Shown: piece by piece, positions 36,828-46,648 of the stretch | Position numbering within the stretch: position 1 is the stretch's first letter | Layout of the letters: each line of letters opens with the position of its first letter | The notes under the pieces: generated by a model | What the model was told of the DNA's origin: nothing | What the model saw: only the letters and a program-made list of their open reading frames with translations | The model's database searches: none | DNA from: Bacteroidota bacterium | GTDB taxonomy: Bacteria > Bacteroidota > Rhodothermia > Rhodothermales > Bin80 | DNA: 59,274 bases | Assembly (NCBI GenBank): GCA_026709065.1 | Contig: JAPOTS010000035.1 | Span: 80,033-139,306, forward strand | Direction of reading: 5' to 3' | Made by a program: the position numbers and the translations under genes

Positions 36828-37412
36828 TTAATTATTCTCGGATTGTTGCATCGCGGCATCTACATCAATGCCTAACTCGCGAGCCACCTCTAAGGTAATA
36901 TCGGTGATTCTATCCTGGTTGGCATAAAGTAAAATTGGCTGAGATGGTCCGGCCTGAGTGCGCAGAACTAAGTCCAGTCCTTTTTCAGATGCAATGGTTT
37001 GAATTGCATCATCAACCTGCTGAAATATTGGTCCCATCAAGTCTACTTCCCTCTGAACAAGTTCCTGCTCCAACTCGGATGCTTTATTGCGGAGCTCTTC
37101 CTCAAGTGAAATCAATTCTTGTTCGCGCTCTTGACGGCGCTCATCCGATAAAAGTGCCTGTTGTTTTTGATAGCGATCTACCTTCCCAGCTAGATCCTCT
37201 TGCATGCTTTGGAGAATTCTTTGTCCGCTCTGTAGTTCGGCCTGTAACTCGCTCTGAATTTCACGAGTTTGTGGCATATTAGAAATAATGACCTCATGAT
37301 CGGTATACCCTATTCTGAGTGCAGGAAGTTGCTGCGCATTTACCGAGTGATTTAAGCTAAAGAGCGTAACAACGAAAATACTGAAAAAATATGTGAGCGA
37401 AGTAAGTCGCAT
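36828..37412 (-). CDS. OmpH/Skp family periplasmic chaperone (second copy)
   Basis: 194 residues. A signal peptide ends about NHSVNAQ. A beta strand (LRIGYTDHEVIISNMPQTRE) leads into a long Gln/Glu-rich coiled coil (about 45-135), then a closing strand IASEKGLDLVLRTQAG. This is the Skp tentacle architecture: a trimer that holds unfolded outer-membrane proteins on their way to BamA. It is 24 bp downstream of a first Skp-like gene, itself behind bamA. Two tandem copies are common in Bacteroidota and may have different clients. Confidence 0.9.
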   Translation of the reverse strand: MRLTSLTYFFSIFVVTLFSLNHSVNAQQLPALRIGYTDHEVIISNMPQTREIQSELQAELQSGQRILQSMQEDLAGKVDRYQKQQALLSDERRQEREQELISLEEELRNKASELEQELVQREVDLMGPIFQQVDDAIQTIASEKGLDLVLRTQAGPSQPILLYANQDRITDITLEVARELGIDVDAAMQQSENN

Positions 37413-37436
37413 TAAGTTATTAAGTTAAGAGAAAAA

Positions 37437-37976
37437 TTATTGTCTGGATGTTCGATTAACATCAATACCGAGTTCTTCAAGAACTAAATCAGTAATATCA
37501 AGACTTTGGTTTGTGTAAAGAAAAACGAAATCACCATTTCGATCAAACACATAATCGTAATTATCGGATTCTGCCACCTGTTCAATCGCAATCAAAACCT
37601 TTTCTTGAATCGGACGCAACACCTGTTCCTGTTGTTGAAAAAGCTGTCCCTCGGGGCCAAAGTACTGAACCCGTAATCGTTCAAGCTCTTCTTCAGCATC
37701 AATGATTTCCTTTTGTTTTTGTTGGCGTGTTTCCGCGGTGTACAATAATTCGCGGGACTGATATTCCTGAAACAGCTCGTCAAGTTCATCTTGGCGCTGT
37801 TGAAGATCCTCTTCCCATTGCTGAGCTGTCCGATCCAATGATTGTTGTGCTGTGGAAAATTCAGGGTAACTACTGTAGATTCTATCTGAGTCAATGAAGG
37901 CAATATTGTGTTGCGCAACAACTGGTGCTACAGCAAATAACAGAAGTAAGTAGACAAGCAAGAATGATTTCATCAC
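37437..37976 (-). CDS. OmpH/Skp family periplasmic chaperone (first copy)
   Basis: 179 residues. The signal peptide ends APVVAQ. NIAFIDSDRIYSSYPEFSTA is the canonical first strand and hinge. A coiled coil with ELDELFQEYQSRELLY and EELERLRVQYFG follows, then VAESDNYDYVFDRNGDFVFL. It closely follows bamA (21 bp), the expected context for an outer-membrane protein chaperone. It is nearer the classic Skp pattern than the second copy. Confidence 0.92.
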   Translation of the reverse strand: MMKSFLLVYLLLLFAVAPVVAQHNIAFIDSDRIYSSYPEFSTAQQSLDRTAQQWEEDLQQRQDELDELFQEYQSRELLYTAETRQQKQKEIIDAEEELERLRVQYFGPEGQLFQQQEQVLRPIQEKVLIAIEQVAESDNYDYVFDRNGDFVFLYTNQSLDITDLVLEELGIDVNRTSRQ

Positions 37977-37997
37977 ATACAGAAAGTTTTTGATCGG

Positions 37998-40502
37998 TTA
38001 GTTAAATCCCTGTCCAAGCGTGAATTGGAAAAACCATCTTCGCGAACCATCATGATTTGAGTTTTGAGTACTAATTGGAGTAAATTCATCAAAATTATAT
38101 CCATAAGCAATCTCCAGCATTCCTAAAATTGGTAGAAATAAGCGAGCACCTAAACCTGCTGATCGATACAGTTGGCTCGGATTATAGGTATGAATTTGGT
38201 CCCATGTATTGGCTGCATCCATAAACAGATAGGGCGCAGCTGTTAATTGTGGAGTTTGAACAGCGAGGACTCGTAATTCAGATGTAAACTTATTCAGGAT
38301 TCGTCCACCAATTGCCTCATTACCTCTTCGGGGGCCAAGTACTCTTGAAGGATAGCCCCGCATATAGACAATATCTTTACCAAAATTACTGCGATACCCC
38401 TGCACATCAAACGGTGATCCTCCAACGATGTAACGCTCAAAAAGAACATCATCACCAGTGAGTGAACCGATATAACCGAAATCTGCTGAAAAGCTAGTCG
38501 TTATTTTTGGCATAATCGGCACATTCCAAGATGTACTTAATTTCCACTTATGGTATTGAATAAAGTCAGACAAGGGAAGAGCTAACTCGCCCGATAATAG
38601 GAATGTGGAACCAACCGTTGGGAAAATCGGATGGTCTAACGAACTGCGTGATAATGATTGTCGAACGGTCACCTGTTGGCTTCTACCAGAGGGAAGTGCA
38701 GCGGTGTAGTTCGTATTTGAATAGAATTGATAGCCTAAAGAAGTGCTCGTACTGAACTTGTCATCTGGCCACTTTAGGCGCTGTTCATAAAAAATACGCC
38801 CTGAGGTATTGGTGAATCGGATACCGCTGTCAGATTCATCCTCGTTAGTTAGATTATTATATCCGTAGAAGTTCACTCCAGAAAATCTAGCATGAGATAC
38901 CTGAAACCCTACGGGTGTAGGACGACCATTGAGCCATGGTTCTGTGAATCCAAGTGAATAATTTTGATACTGTCTTCCACTGGCTTGTAGACTGACAGTC
39001 AGTTGCTGTCCATCTCCAGACGGCAATGGTCTCCATGCTGAGGGGTTGAATAAATCCTGCGCACTAAAATTATTAAACCCAAAGCGTAGCATCAGTATCA
39101 CTCCCCATCTTCCATAGGTACCACTGAGTTCTAACTGGTCGCTACCAATCTCTTCAAGATTGTAATTCAAATTCACTTTTTTATTGTCTTGATCAAGATC
39201 GATAGACGGCCCGGCCCCAAGTTTTTCCTGATTAAAATATTTGAGCTGGGATAACCGACGAATCGTTTCCTGTATCAGTTCTCGACTGAATGTCTGTCCA
39301 GGTATTGTGTATAGTTCTCTGCGAATGACATGCTCTTTGGTCTTATCATTTCCAGCAATGCTGATTTCACCAAAACTAAAAATATCACCCTCATACAAAT
39401 CATAATTGAGGTCTAACGAATCACCTTCAACAACTCTCACCTCTGGTTGTACTCTGAACAGCATATGTCCGCGATTCATGTACAAACTTGAGACATCACT
39501 ACTTGAAGGATTACCGTACAGATTTTTCTCAATGCGCTCTGAATTAAACGAATCTCCTTCCTTGACACCCAATGCAGAGGTCAGTAACTCATCGGTATAG
39601 ACTGTATTTCCCTCCCATTCAATATTTCTGACATGATATTTAGGGCCTTCATGAATTTTGAGTGATACAACTTTCCCAGGTTTTCCATTAAAGGTATCAA
39701 GCCAAACAGAATCTTGGACAATCCGAGCATCATAGAAGCCTTTGGAGTTAAAGTGATTGATTACATTAACCTTATCTTCCTCATATTGCATAGGGTCAAA
39801 GCGCGCCTTTCGCCAGAAAAAAATAGAATTTCTGGGTTTAGTATTTTTGAGTTTTCGTCTTACAGATCTGTTGCTAACATTCTCGTTTCCAGAGATTAAA
39901 ACTCTACGAATTCTAACCTTCTCGCCTTTATTGACGGCAAAATCTACAATGATGGTATTTTCTGGACCAGAACTTTTGGTTGCGGTAACTTCGGCGAGTA
40001 GATACCCTTTTTCATCAAAATAATCTTTGATAATCTGCTTTGAGCGTTCCAGATCGGCAGGGCGCACACGGGTGCCTCTAAATAAAGGGATTTCTTCCTC
40101 TAATTTGCGGCGATCCCTCTTTCTGATTCCAGAGAATGTAAACTCAGCTAATTGAGGCTCTTCTGTTAATTGGATCATTAAGAATACCCCATCTTCAAGA
40201 CGACGTTCCTCAACAATTTTTACATCCGAAAAGACACGCAATTTATACAGATTTCGGATAGCTTCAGAGATTGAGGGATCTCCTGGCAAGGTCACGGTTT
40301 CACCTACAGTCAAACCACTACTGCGAATCGCAAAACTCCGCATGCTTTCGGTATCCACGCCTTCCACAGAAATACCAAGAATTTCAACCTCTTCTGGCGT
40401 CATTGGTGTATTACTAATCATGGAGGTTCTTGACAGTCCCTGACCAGTGACTGTATGACTACTCATGACAAGTAGGATCACAAATAATATAGCACTGCGC
40501 AT
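37998..40502 (-). CDS. bamA: Outer-membrane protein assembly factor BamA
   Basis: 834 residues. A signal peptide (ILFVILLVMSSHTVTGQ) precedes five POTRA domains (about 30-450), recognisable by GETVTLPGDPSISEAIRNLY, VRPADLERSKQIIKDYFDEK and RELIQETIRRLSQLKYFN. The C-terminal half is the 16-strand barrel, with the lid-lock sequence VGGSPFDVQGYR near 700 (the VRGF/Y-type motif) and a closing strand ending QFTLGQGFN. It inserts barrel proteins into the outer membrane. The block order rseP-bamA-skp-skp supports one envelope biogenesis operon. Confidence 0.95.
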   Translation of the reverse strand: MRSAILFVILLVMSSHTVTGQGLSRTSMISNTPMTPEEVEILGISVEGVDTESMRSFAIRSSGLTVGETVTLPGDPSISEAIRNLYKLRVFSDVKIVEERRLEDGVFLMIQLTEEPQLAEFTFSGIRKRDRRKLEEEIPLFRGTRVRPADLERSKQIIKDYFDEKGYLLAEVTATKSSGPENTIIVDFAVNKGEKVRIRRVLISGNENVSNRSVRRKLKNTKPRNSIFFWRKARFDPMQYEEDKVNVINHFNSKGFYDARIVQDSVWLDTFNGKPGKVVSLKIHEGPKYHVRNIEWEGNTVYTDELLTSALGVKEGDSFNSERIEKNLYGNPSSSDVSSLYMNRGHMLFRVQPEVRVVEGDSLDLNYDLYEGDIFSFGEISIAGNDKTKEHVIRRELYTIPGQTFSRELIQETIRRLSQLKYFNQEKLGAGPSIDLDQDNKKVNLNYNLEEIGSDQLELSGTYGRWGVILMLRFGFNNFSAQDLFNPSAWRPLPSGDGQQLTVSLQASGRQYQNYSLGFTEPWLNGRPTPVGFQVSHARFSGVNFYGYNNLTNEDESDSGIRFTNTSGRIFYEQRLKWPDDKFSTSTSLGYQFYSNTNYTAALPSGRSQQVTVRQSLSRSSLDHPIFPTVGSTFLLSGELALPLSDFIQYHKWKLSTSWNVPIMPKITTSFSADFGYIGSLTGDDVLFERYIVGGSPFDVQGYRSNFGKDIVYMRGYPSRVLGPRRGNEAIGGRILNKFTSELRVLAVQTPQLTAAPYLFMDAANTWDQIHTYNPSQLYRSAGLGARLFLPILGMLEIAYGYNFDEFTPISTQNSNHDGSRRWFFQFTLGQGFN

Positions 40503-40616
40503 CAGTTTGAATGGAGAATCAAATGATTAGTAATGGGGCTAAGAGTTATGTAACGAGTTCTGATGAATCATGTTCACAGCCGTAATAAACGACTTGCACA
40601 ACATCAATCGTATAAT

Positions 40617-42041
40617 CTATTGGATCTCTGCGTCGATTTCCTCAACATAACATGTAGGTGGCGGCTCTGGAAGGGTAGGTTCGTCCCGAGAACTGAAGGA
40701 ACGAAGTATATCATTAGTAATCAAAAATGTCATGAAAACCAATAGTATAACCATTCCCACTTGTTGTAGAATGACTCTCACTTTCAAAGGGGGCTCCTTT
40801 CCTACAAATAATTCATAAAAGAGAAATGCAAGGTGTCCACCATCAAGAACTGGGATGGGTAAAATATTGATAATTGCCAATGTTAGTGAGAGAATGGCTA
40901 CTATCCCCCAAAATATATCGGCACCTCTACTTGCTGCCTCTCCAATCACATTAGCCACTGCGATAGGCCCTCCTAGGTTGTCCCGAACACTTTCTTTACC
41001 TATTGCAATTCTCCACAAACTCGTGGTAATTCCAAATGTAGTGTCCCATGTTTTATACCACGCATTTCCTAAAGATTCAAAGGGTCCATAATCAACTTGC
41101 GTATCTTTTGTACCGATTCCAATGACATACATACAATTAATATCCATCTCAGGCACGACAGTGGCCGTGTACTCTGTAGAGATTTGTTCACTCTGTCGAA
41201 TGTATTTTATCTCAAGAGAATCACCATTAGAATGTTGAATCATTTCTGTGACTTCTTGCCAGTAACGCACGGGGACTTGATTAATTTGTACGATTTCATC
41301 TCCAACTTTGAGACCAGCTTTTTGAGCAGGCATGTCTGCGATGATTTGCGTAAGAACGGTTGGCGTATAATAGATGCCTAATCCAAAATAACCATCATTG
41401 GGAAGCTCTTGAAGACGAGTCATGATATTTTCAGGACCTTCAAGAAACAATCTCTGCCCCCTCCGCTCAACTTCAAAGGTCAATCCCCCTGATACGAGAG
41501 ATGAAAAAGAAATAGGGGAATCATTAGGATCAAAGGGTTTCCCAGATATGGCAATGAGTTGATCTCCCGTTTGGAGTCCTATGTCCAGAGCTGCAACGGT
41601 GCTATCCGCTACAAAGATGGACATATCTTCGGTATGGGCCTTGCGAAATCCTCCGTCAGCCCACGAGATACAAAAAAAGATGACAAATGCTAGAACGATA
41701 TTCATAAAGACCCCAGCAGTAATCACAACCATCCTTTGCCATAAAGGCTTTGATCGGTATTCATCAGGCTGAGGTTCACTACTGTTAAACTCCATATCTA
41801 AGCTTTCATCAACCATGCCTGCAATTTTGACGTACCCCCCGAGAGGGGTAAGGCCAAGTACATATTCAGTTTGACCATATTGCTTTTTCAGTACATTGGG
41901 CGGAAATCCAATTGAGAATCGATCAACCCGCATACCAAATATCCGAGCCGCCCAGAAATGGCCCAATTCGTGTACGAACACCAAAATGATGAGGGCCGGA
42001 ATGAATGTAAAGAGTATCCAAAGTATATCCACAAGAAGCAC
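40617..42041 (-). CDS. rseP: RseP-like site-2 zinc metalloprotease with PDZ domain
   Basis: 474 residues. The zinc motif HELGH lies at 24-28 in the first membrane helix, followed by GFPPNVLKKQYGQTEYVLG. PDZ sequence includes DMPAQKAGLKVGDEIVQINQ. The second metal-ligand helix carries INILPIPVLDGGHLAFLFYE. It cleaves membrane-bound anti-sigma factors or signal peptides inside the inner membrane. The unusual proline/acid-rich tail (EPTLPEPPPTCYVEEIDAEI) extends past the last helix. It sits between dxr (26 bp) and bamA, the common order in this group. Confidence 0.95.
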   Translation of the reverse strand: MLLVDILWILFTFIPALIILVFVHELGHFWAARIFGMRVDRFSIGFPPNVLKKQYGQTEYVLGLTPLGGYVKIAGMVDESLDMEFNSSEPQPDEYRSKPLWQRMVVITAGVFMNIVLAFVIFFCISWADGGFRKAHTEDMSIFVADSTVAALDIGLQTGDQLIAISGKPFDPNDSPISFSSLVSGGLTFEVERRGQRLFLEGPENIMTRLQELPNDGYFGLGIYYTPTVLTQIIADMPAQKAGLKVGDEIVQINQVPVRYWQEVTEMIQHSNGDSLEIKYIRQSEQISTEYTATVVPEMDINCMYVIGIGTKDTQVDYGPFESLGNAWYKTWDTTFGITTSLWRIAIGKESVRDNLGGPIAVANVIGEAASRGADIFWGIVAILSLTLAIINILPIPVLDGGHLAFLFYELFVGKEPPLKVRVILQQVGMVILLVFMTFLITNDILRSFSSRDEPTLPEPPPTCYVEEIDAEIQ

Positions 42042-42067
42042 CTATGTATTGTTCCTGTGCGTATACT

Positions 42068-43237
42068 TCACAGATTCAGGGTGTTCCGTTTTCTGGCATT
42101 CAAAACGTACTTTCTTGTCATCTGATCGATATGCACGACCTCATCAAACGTCTTTGGTGCAGCACCAGACAGATGATCTAATGCGTTTTCAATGATCTCT
42201 GGAATGGCCATAAACTGGATCTTTTCATCAAGAAAAAGGCTTACAGCTACTTCGTTCGCTGCATTTAAGACAGCGGGTGCATTACCCCCCACCTCAAGAG
42301 ACTGTCGTGCTAAACGTAAACAAGGAAATTTTTCTAAATCTGGTGGAGAAAAATTTAATGTTTGTGGAGTGCGCCAGTCTACGCGTCCTTCGGGAAATGG
42401 CCATCGATCTGGATAGGTAAATGCGTATTGAATAGGAAGGCGCATATCCGGTAGACTAAGCTGTGCTTTCATCGAGCCATCCGTAAAAAGTACCATAGAA
42501 TGAACAATTGATTGTGGATGTACAACGACATCAATCTGATTCTTTTTGACTCCGAAAAGCCAGTATGCCTCAATAATTTCCAATCCTTTATTCATCATTG
42601 TAGCAGAATCGATGGTTACTTTCGGGCCCATGTCCCAATTAGGATGTTTGAGGGCTTGTTGAGGGGTAATATGATCTAATTCGCTTCGTTTACTTTCTCT
42701 GAATGGCCCCCCTGATGCAGTTAAAACAATTTTCTCAACATTCTGAATCCCTCCATCTTCTAAACATTGAAATATAGCGGAATGCTCGCTATCAACAGGG
42801 ATAATTTTAGCATGATTTATTTTAGCGGTTTCCATGGCGAGATCTCCGGCTGCTACAAGGGTTTCTTTATTTGCCAAAGCAAGAATTTTCCCTTCAGATA
42901 GTGCTGATAACACAGATTTAAGTCCAGCGATCCCTGTAGCAGCCCCTAAAACAATTTCTGCCTCGCTGTGAGAGGCACACGCGCAAACCCCTTCCTCACC
43001 TCCAAGGATTTCAATATTGCTATCACTGAGTGCTTGTTGAAGAAGATTTAATTTTGATTCATCAGCCAGAGCAACCATCTTGGGTTTAAACATCCGCGCT
43101 TGATCTACAATTAAATCTACATTACTGTTGGCACTTATTGCAACAACACGTAATCGTTCAGGGTTTCTTTGAACGATGTCTAAACATTGGGTACCAATTG
43201 ATCCAGTTGACCCAATGATACTAATTGTGCGATGCAT
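42068..43237 (-). CDS. dxr: 1-deoxy-D-xylulose-5-phosphate reductoisomerase
   Basis: 389 residues. Second step of the non-mevalonate isoprenoid pathway, NADPH and divalent-metal dependent. ISIIGSTGSIGTQCLDIV is the nucleotide-binding head. LANKETLVAAGDL, PVDSEHSAIFQCLE (metal Asp/Glu), LTASGGPFRESKR and PNWDMGPKVTIDSATMMNKG are signature blocks. Length and order are normal. First gene of the leftward envelope block, so it is near the block promoter in the gap to its right. Confidence 0.96.
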   Translation of the reverse strand: MHRTISIIGSTGSIGTQCLDIVQRNPERLRVVAISANSNVDLIVDQARMFKPKMVALADESKLNLLQQALSDSNIEILGGEEGVCACASHSEAEIVLGAATGIAGLKSVLSALSEGKILALANKETLVAAGDLAMETAKINHAKIIPVDSEHSAIFQCLEDGGIQNVEKIVLTASGGPFRESKRSELDHITPQQALKHPNWDMGPKVTIDSATMMNKGLEIIEAYWLFGVKKNQIDVVVHPQSIVHSMVLFTDGSMKAQLSLPDMRLPIQYAFTYPDRWPFPEGRVDWRTPQTLNFSPPDLEKFPCLRLARQSLEVGGNAPAVLNAANEVAVSLFLDEKIQFMAIPEIIENALDHLSGAAPKTFDEVVHIDQMTRKYVLNARKRNTLNL

Positions 43238-43697
43238 GATTGAAATTCTGGTTGTAAAGAATTTTTATTCAACTAAGATAGTAAATCAATATCAATTATT
43301 ACTTATATCTTGATGATAGAGGGATCAATTATTACAGCCAAAACAGGCATTAAGGTATGATATATGATGGCTGTAAACACATGTGAACTAACTCCGTTAA
43401 ATACTTTATTATTACACCGGCAATGATTTGCATAGTATTAAATTTGAGTTTGATCATAATTTGCCGTTCAAGAAAATTTTGAGTTTAGATTCACATCAAC
43501 CCCTCTTTAATATCAAGTGTGGATAGACAATATTTCTTTGGAGTTATCAAAGAATTCAAATATCTATCTTTGTCATTGATTGACCACTTTCATCCTATAG
43601 TCCATAGAATAGCTATGACTATATTTCTTGTGGATGATGATTGATAACACCAATTCTTTTAATTCTATTTGACATGTGCACAGAAAAACACTTCCCA
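43238..43697. other. Intergenic between divergent dxr and DUF1080 genes
   Basis: About 460 bp of AT-rich sequence that must hold the promoter of the dxr-surE block (leftward) and of the DUF1080-ROK pair (rightward). No gene or structured RNA is recognised. Confidence 0.45.
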
Positions 43698-44468
43698 ATG
43701 ATAAAATTAACAATCATATTTCTGAGTATAGCAGTGATTTCAGCATCATCGGGTTTCGGGCAAGTACCTTCACTTGATGATTGGGATGTTCACGATTTAG
43801 ACCGGCCACAGCCACCAATCGTCTCCCCCAGAGGTCATCTAACATCTTCACCTCCATCAGATGCTATCATTTTATTTGATGGCACTAACTTAGAGGAATG
43901 GACTCATACAAATGGTGCACCAGCCACTTGGGTTTTGACTGATGGATATATGGAAGTCGCCCCTGGATCAGGCACTCTCCAAAGCAAACGATCATTTGGA
44001 GATGTTCAACTTCATATTGAGTGGGCAACCCCTAACAGTGGGACTGGACAAGATAGCGGTAATAGTGGAGTCTATTTAATGAGTACCTACGAGGTTCAAA
44101 TTCTTAACTCATACAGTAACCAGACCTACCCTGACGGCCAAGCCGCATCATTATATGGCCAATACCCACCACTCGTGAATGCTAGCCTTCCCCCATTAGA
44201 GTGGCAATCTTATGATATTATTTTTCGGCGCCCACATTTCAATGATGATGGAAGCTTGAAGCGTCCTGCAATCGTCACTGTTCTTCACAATGGGATTCTT
44301 GTCCAAGACAATATTGTTTTGACTGGCCCCACTGATCACAGATCTCGACCTCCTTATCGGTTACATGACGACAAATTACCTATTCTTCTCCAAGATCACA
44401 ATGAACCAACACGGTTTAGAAACATCTGGGTTCGTGATTTAGAGAACTCATCTACGACTGATGGATGA
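43698..44468 (+). CDS. DUF1080 family 3-keto-disaccharide hydrolase, secreted
   Basis: 256 residues from the ATG at 43698, which gives a signal peptide (MIKLTIIFLSIAVISASSGF) and replaces the longer frame start at 43641. DAIILFDGTNLEEWTHTNG is the family head. LHIEWATPNSG, SGNSGVYLMSTYEVQILNSY and PPLEWQSYDIIFRRPHF continue the jelly-roll, ending NIWVRDLE. Characterised members cleave 3-keto-glycosides in periplasm or outside the cell. It overlaps the ROK kinase start by four bases (ATGA), so hydrolysis and sugar phosphorylation appear coupled. With the Gfo/Idh/TIM-barrel genes to the right it forms a sugar-processing region. Confidence 0.88.
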   Translation: MIKLTIIFLSIAVISASSGFGQVPSLDDWDVHDLDRPQPPIVSPRGHLTSSPPSDAIILFDGTNLEEWTHTNGAPATWVLTDGYMEVAPGSGTLQSKRSFGDVQLHIEWATPNSGTGQDSGNSGVYLMSTYEVQILNSYSNQTYPDGQAASLYGQYPPLVNASLPPLEWQSYDIIFRRPHFNDDGSLKRPAIVTVLHNGILVQDNIVLTGPTDHRSRPPYRLHDDKLPILLQDHNEPTRFRNIWVRDLENSSTTDG

Positions 44469-45403
44469 ATCGAATCGTTGGAATTGATATCGGAGGAACT
44501 CAGACTCGCTGCGCAATTGCATCAGAGGATGATCCTCGCCAAATCATCTATAAAACATCTGCACCATCTCCTCAGGACGGTCCAGATGCCGTACTGGATT
44601 TAGTTGCGAAGTTAATCCGCGAAGGGCTTGAAAAAAATGATACACTATCTGCGATGGGTTGTGTAGCACCTGGTATGGCTAATATTCAAACTGGAACGAT
44701 CCTGCGAGCTGCAAATTTGAAAGGTTGGAACAAAGTCCCTCTGAAAGCAGGGCTTAGTGAGAGAATTCAAGCGCCAGTTGTCATAGAAAATGATGTTAAT
44801 GCCGCTGCGATTGCAGAGGCAGAATACTGTGTTACATCAACAAATTCTCCGATCATATATCTAACGATCAGCACTGGTATTGCTGCGGGGATTATCGTCA
44901 ATGGTGAACTAGTTCGTGGAGCAAATTACTCCGCTGGTGAAGTCGGAGGTATGGTCCCATCTCCAGATTTGCTTGGACGATTATGGCAACCAGGCGGTTG
45001 CACTGAACGACATTCCAGTGGAAGTGGACTCGCGAATCAATGGGTTAAAATACATGGAGGAAAACAGGATTCATCAAGGGCAATTGAAGTTTTTAATGCC
45101 GCTGATCATGGAGATGAAAAAGCAATCGCTCTGGTTAACAGAGCGTCAGATTATATTGCTCAATTAGCGATTGGACTCGCCTGTGTGCTGGATCCTGAAA
45201 TCATGATCATCGGTGGAAGTATCGGTCAAGCACGCCCTACAATCATTGAACACATTAAGCAAGAACTCGCCAATGCTGTTGTCTACCCGCCTCCTGTAAA
45301 AATATCAACATTAGGATCTGATGCCCCACTATTGGGGTCTTTGACACTGGCTCATTTCTTAGCCCGAGACTTAGTTGCCCCTTCCTCCTTAGAAGGTTTG
45401 TAA
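44465..45403 (+). CDS. ROK family sugar kinase (glucokinase-like)
   Basis: 312 residues. RIVGIDIGGTQTRCAIA is the phosphate-1 motif, VIENDVNAAAIAEAEY holds the catalytic Asp, and ISTGIAAGIIVNGELVRG the phosphate-2 motif. GGCTERHSSGSGLA is the zinc-region equivalent, with only one Cys of the usual CxCGxxGC cluster, so structural zinc may be absent. Probably a glucokinase, but ROK kinases also take fructose, allose or N-acetylated sugars. It is coupled to the DUF1080 hydrolase. Its 3' end overlaps the convergent HTH gene by 52 bp. Confidence 0.88.
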   Translation: MNRIVGIDIGGTQTRCAIASEDDPRQIIYKTSAPSPQDGPDAVLDLVAKLIREGLEKNDTLSAMGCVAPGMANIQTGTILRAANLKGWNKVPLKAGLSERIQAPVVIENDVNAAAIAEAEYCVTSTNSPIIYLTISTGIAAGIIVNGELVRGANYSAGEVGGMVPSPDLLGRLWQPGGCTERHSSGSGLANQWVKIHGGKQDSSRAIEVFNAADHGDEKAIALVNRASDYIAQLAIGLACVLDPEIMIIGGSIGQARPTIIEHIKQELANAVVYPPPVKISTLGSDAPLLGSLTLAHFLARDLVAPSSLEGL

Positions 45404-45696
45404 TTGGGATTTAAGCTACCATCATATTTGCCTTCAATAGCATAATCTAAGGCTTTTAAGACCATATTTACATCTAGTCCAACGACACTGACATACGCTT
45501 TTGTAAGAGAGCGCAGATAAATTTTTTGAAAATTAGAATTATTATACAAGCAATTATGTTCAAATTCTCTTAATATGCTCTTGATAATTCTAGTTTCATT
45601 GTGAATAGTATCCAAAGATACTTGCTTCTTTTCTCGGAGAGCACGAAGATCTTGGGCCAGTTGCTTACGAGATTTTTCTATATTATCGTTCGGCAT
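45352..45696 (-). CDS. Small helix-turn-helix protein, RodZ N-terminus-like
   Basis: 114 residues from the ATG at 45696; an upstream in-frame start at 45738 adds 14 unlikely residues. QLAQDLRALREKKQVSLDTI followed by HNETRIIKSILREFE and YLRSLTKAYVSVVGLD match the HTH_25 domain of RodZ-type proteins. There is no membrane helix or C-terminal beta domain, so it is a soluble, stand-alone version. The Lys-rich tail EEGATKSRAKK overlaps the end of the ROK gene. Possibly a DNA-binding or cytoskeleton-linked protein; role uncertain. Confidence 0.7.
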   Translation of the reverse strand: MPNDNIEKSRKQLAQDLRALREKKQVSLDTIHNETRIIKSILREFEHNCLYNNSNFQKIYLRSLTKAYVSVVGLDVNMVLKALDYAIEGKYDGSLNPNYKPSKEEGATKSRAKK

Positions 45697-45931
45697 AAAT
45701 GAAAGTAGATGTTGTGTACAAGTTAAACATAATCTCAATGATTCAGGGAGATCAGCTCATTAATCAATTCTGATAAGATAATCATGCACAGCTAAGTGAT
45801 CAACTGTATCATTCAAGAATGTTAGTGAATTTGGATGTAGAAATCTGTCAAGAAATAACGGTTATAATTTACACTGTAACCCTCTTTGATATCATAATCG
45901 GTATGATCACACCAAATTTCTACATTTTAAG

Positions 45932-46005
45932 TCGGGACGGCGAGATTTGAACTCACGACCCCTTCAACCCCATTGAAGTGCGCTACCTGGCTGCGCTACG
46001 TCCCG
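45932..46005 (-). tRNA. tRNA-Pro (anticodon GGG)
   Basis: A 74-base cloverleaf on the minus strand. Acceptor arms CGGGACG/CGTCCCG pair fully, the D stem is GCGC/GCGC with loop AGCCAGGTA, and the anticodon stem CTTCA/TGAAG encloses loop ATGGGGT (anticodon GGG, reading CCC/CCU). The variable region is GGGTC and the T arm GTGAG-TTCAAAT-CTCGC. The discriminator is A and CCA is not encoded (next bases CTT), so it is added post-transcriptionally. Confidence 0.96.
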
Positions 46006-46014
46006 ATACCTATA

Positions 46015-46338
46015 CTACTCTAATTGACGGGCAATGTTCTCTAAAAAAGAGCGTAGATTTAATAATTGTTCGTGAGTAGTGGTAATCTTACCTGGCCCTT
46101 GATCGTTACCCTGTAATGATTGCCGAGCTCCATCAAGTGTATATTTTCTGACCCGAAGTAAATCATAAATTTGTCTGGCAAGATCTAAATCATTGACTGA
46201 ATAGATTCGTCGGCCCGAGCTATTTCTACGAGGTCGGAGTTGGGGAAATTCATTTTCCCAATACCGGAGAACATAAGTTTCAACTCCAATGATTCTACTG
46301 ACCTCTCCAATTGAATAATATAGTTTAGTGCTACTCAT
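46015..46338 (-). CDS. MerR family transcriptional regulator
   Basis: 107 residues. YYSIGEVSRIIGVETYVLRY then WENEFPQLRPRRNSSGRRIY is the MerR winged-helix DNA-binding domain, followed by a short dimerisation helix (LLNLRSFLENIARQLE). No effector domain or metal-binding cysteines, like the short MerR proteins common in Bacteroidota relatives. It lies 9 bp upstream of tRNA-Pro on the same strand, so it may be cotranscribed with it. Target unknown. Confidence 0.88.
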   Translation of the reverse strand: MSSTKLYYSIGEVSRIIGVETYVLRYWENEFPQLRPRRNSSGRRIYSVNDLDLARQIYDLLRVRKYTLDGARQSLQGNDQGPGKITTTHEQLLNLRSFLENIARQLE

Positions 46339-46648
46339 TAAGCGAGAATATTATTATGATGGCGATTCAACAGCGCGGAAAGATAATATGATCCAATACG
46401 ATTTAAGACATCGCTAAACTAAACTGGATCCATTAAGAATCTTGTCCTCCAGAAAATGATGAAAAAAATTGAATTGTTCCGTTAAGATTCTTCAAACCTA
46501 TGAATTAAACAGTGGAATAGAATTTGAACGCATAATGAACTTTCTGAATCATTGATCTTCAATTAAGTGCAACATATATTAATGGTAATGGGTGAATGAT
46601 TCTATCCCGATTGTTAATTCTTATGGCATAGAGACCTTCTGCAAAGGA
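46339..46648. other. Intergenic, nothing recognised
   Basis: 310 bp between the MerR gene and the end of the Gfo/Idh/MocA gene, both leftward. It should hold the MerR promoter and the terminator of the sugar operon; no clear hairpin with a T-run was found. Confidence 0.4.
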
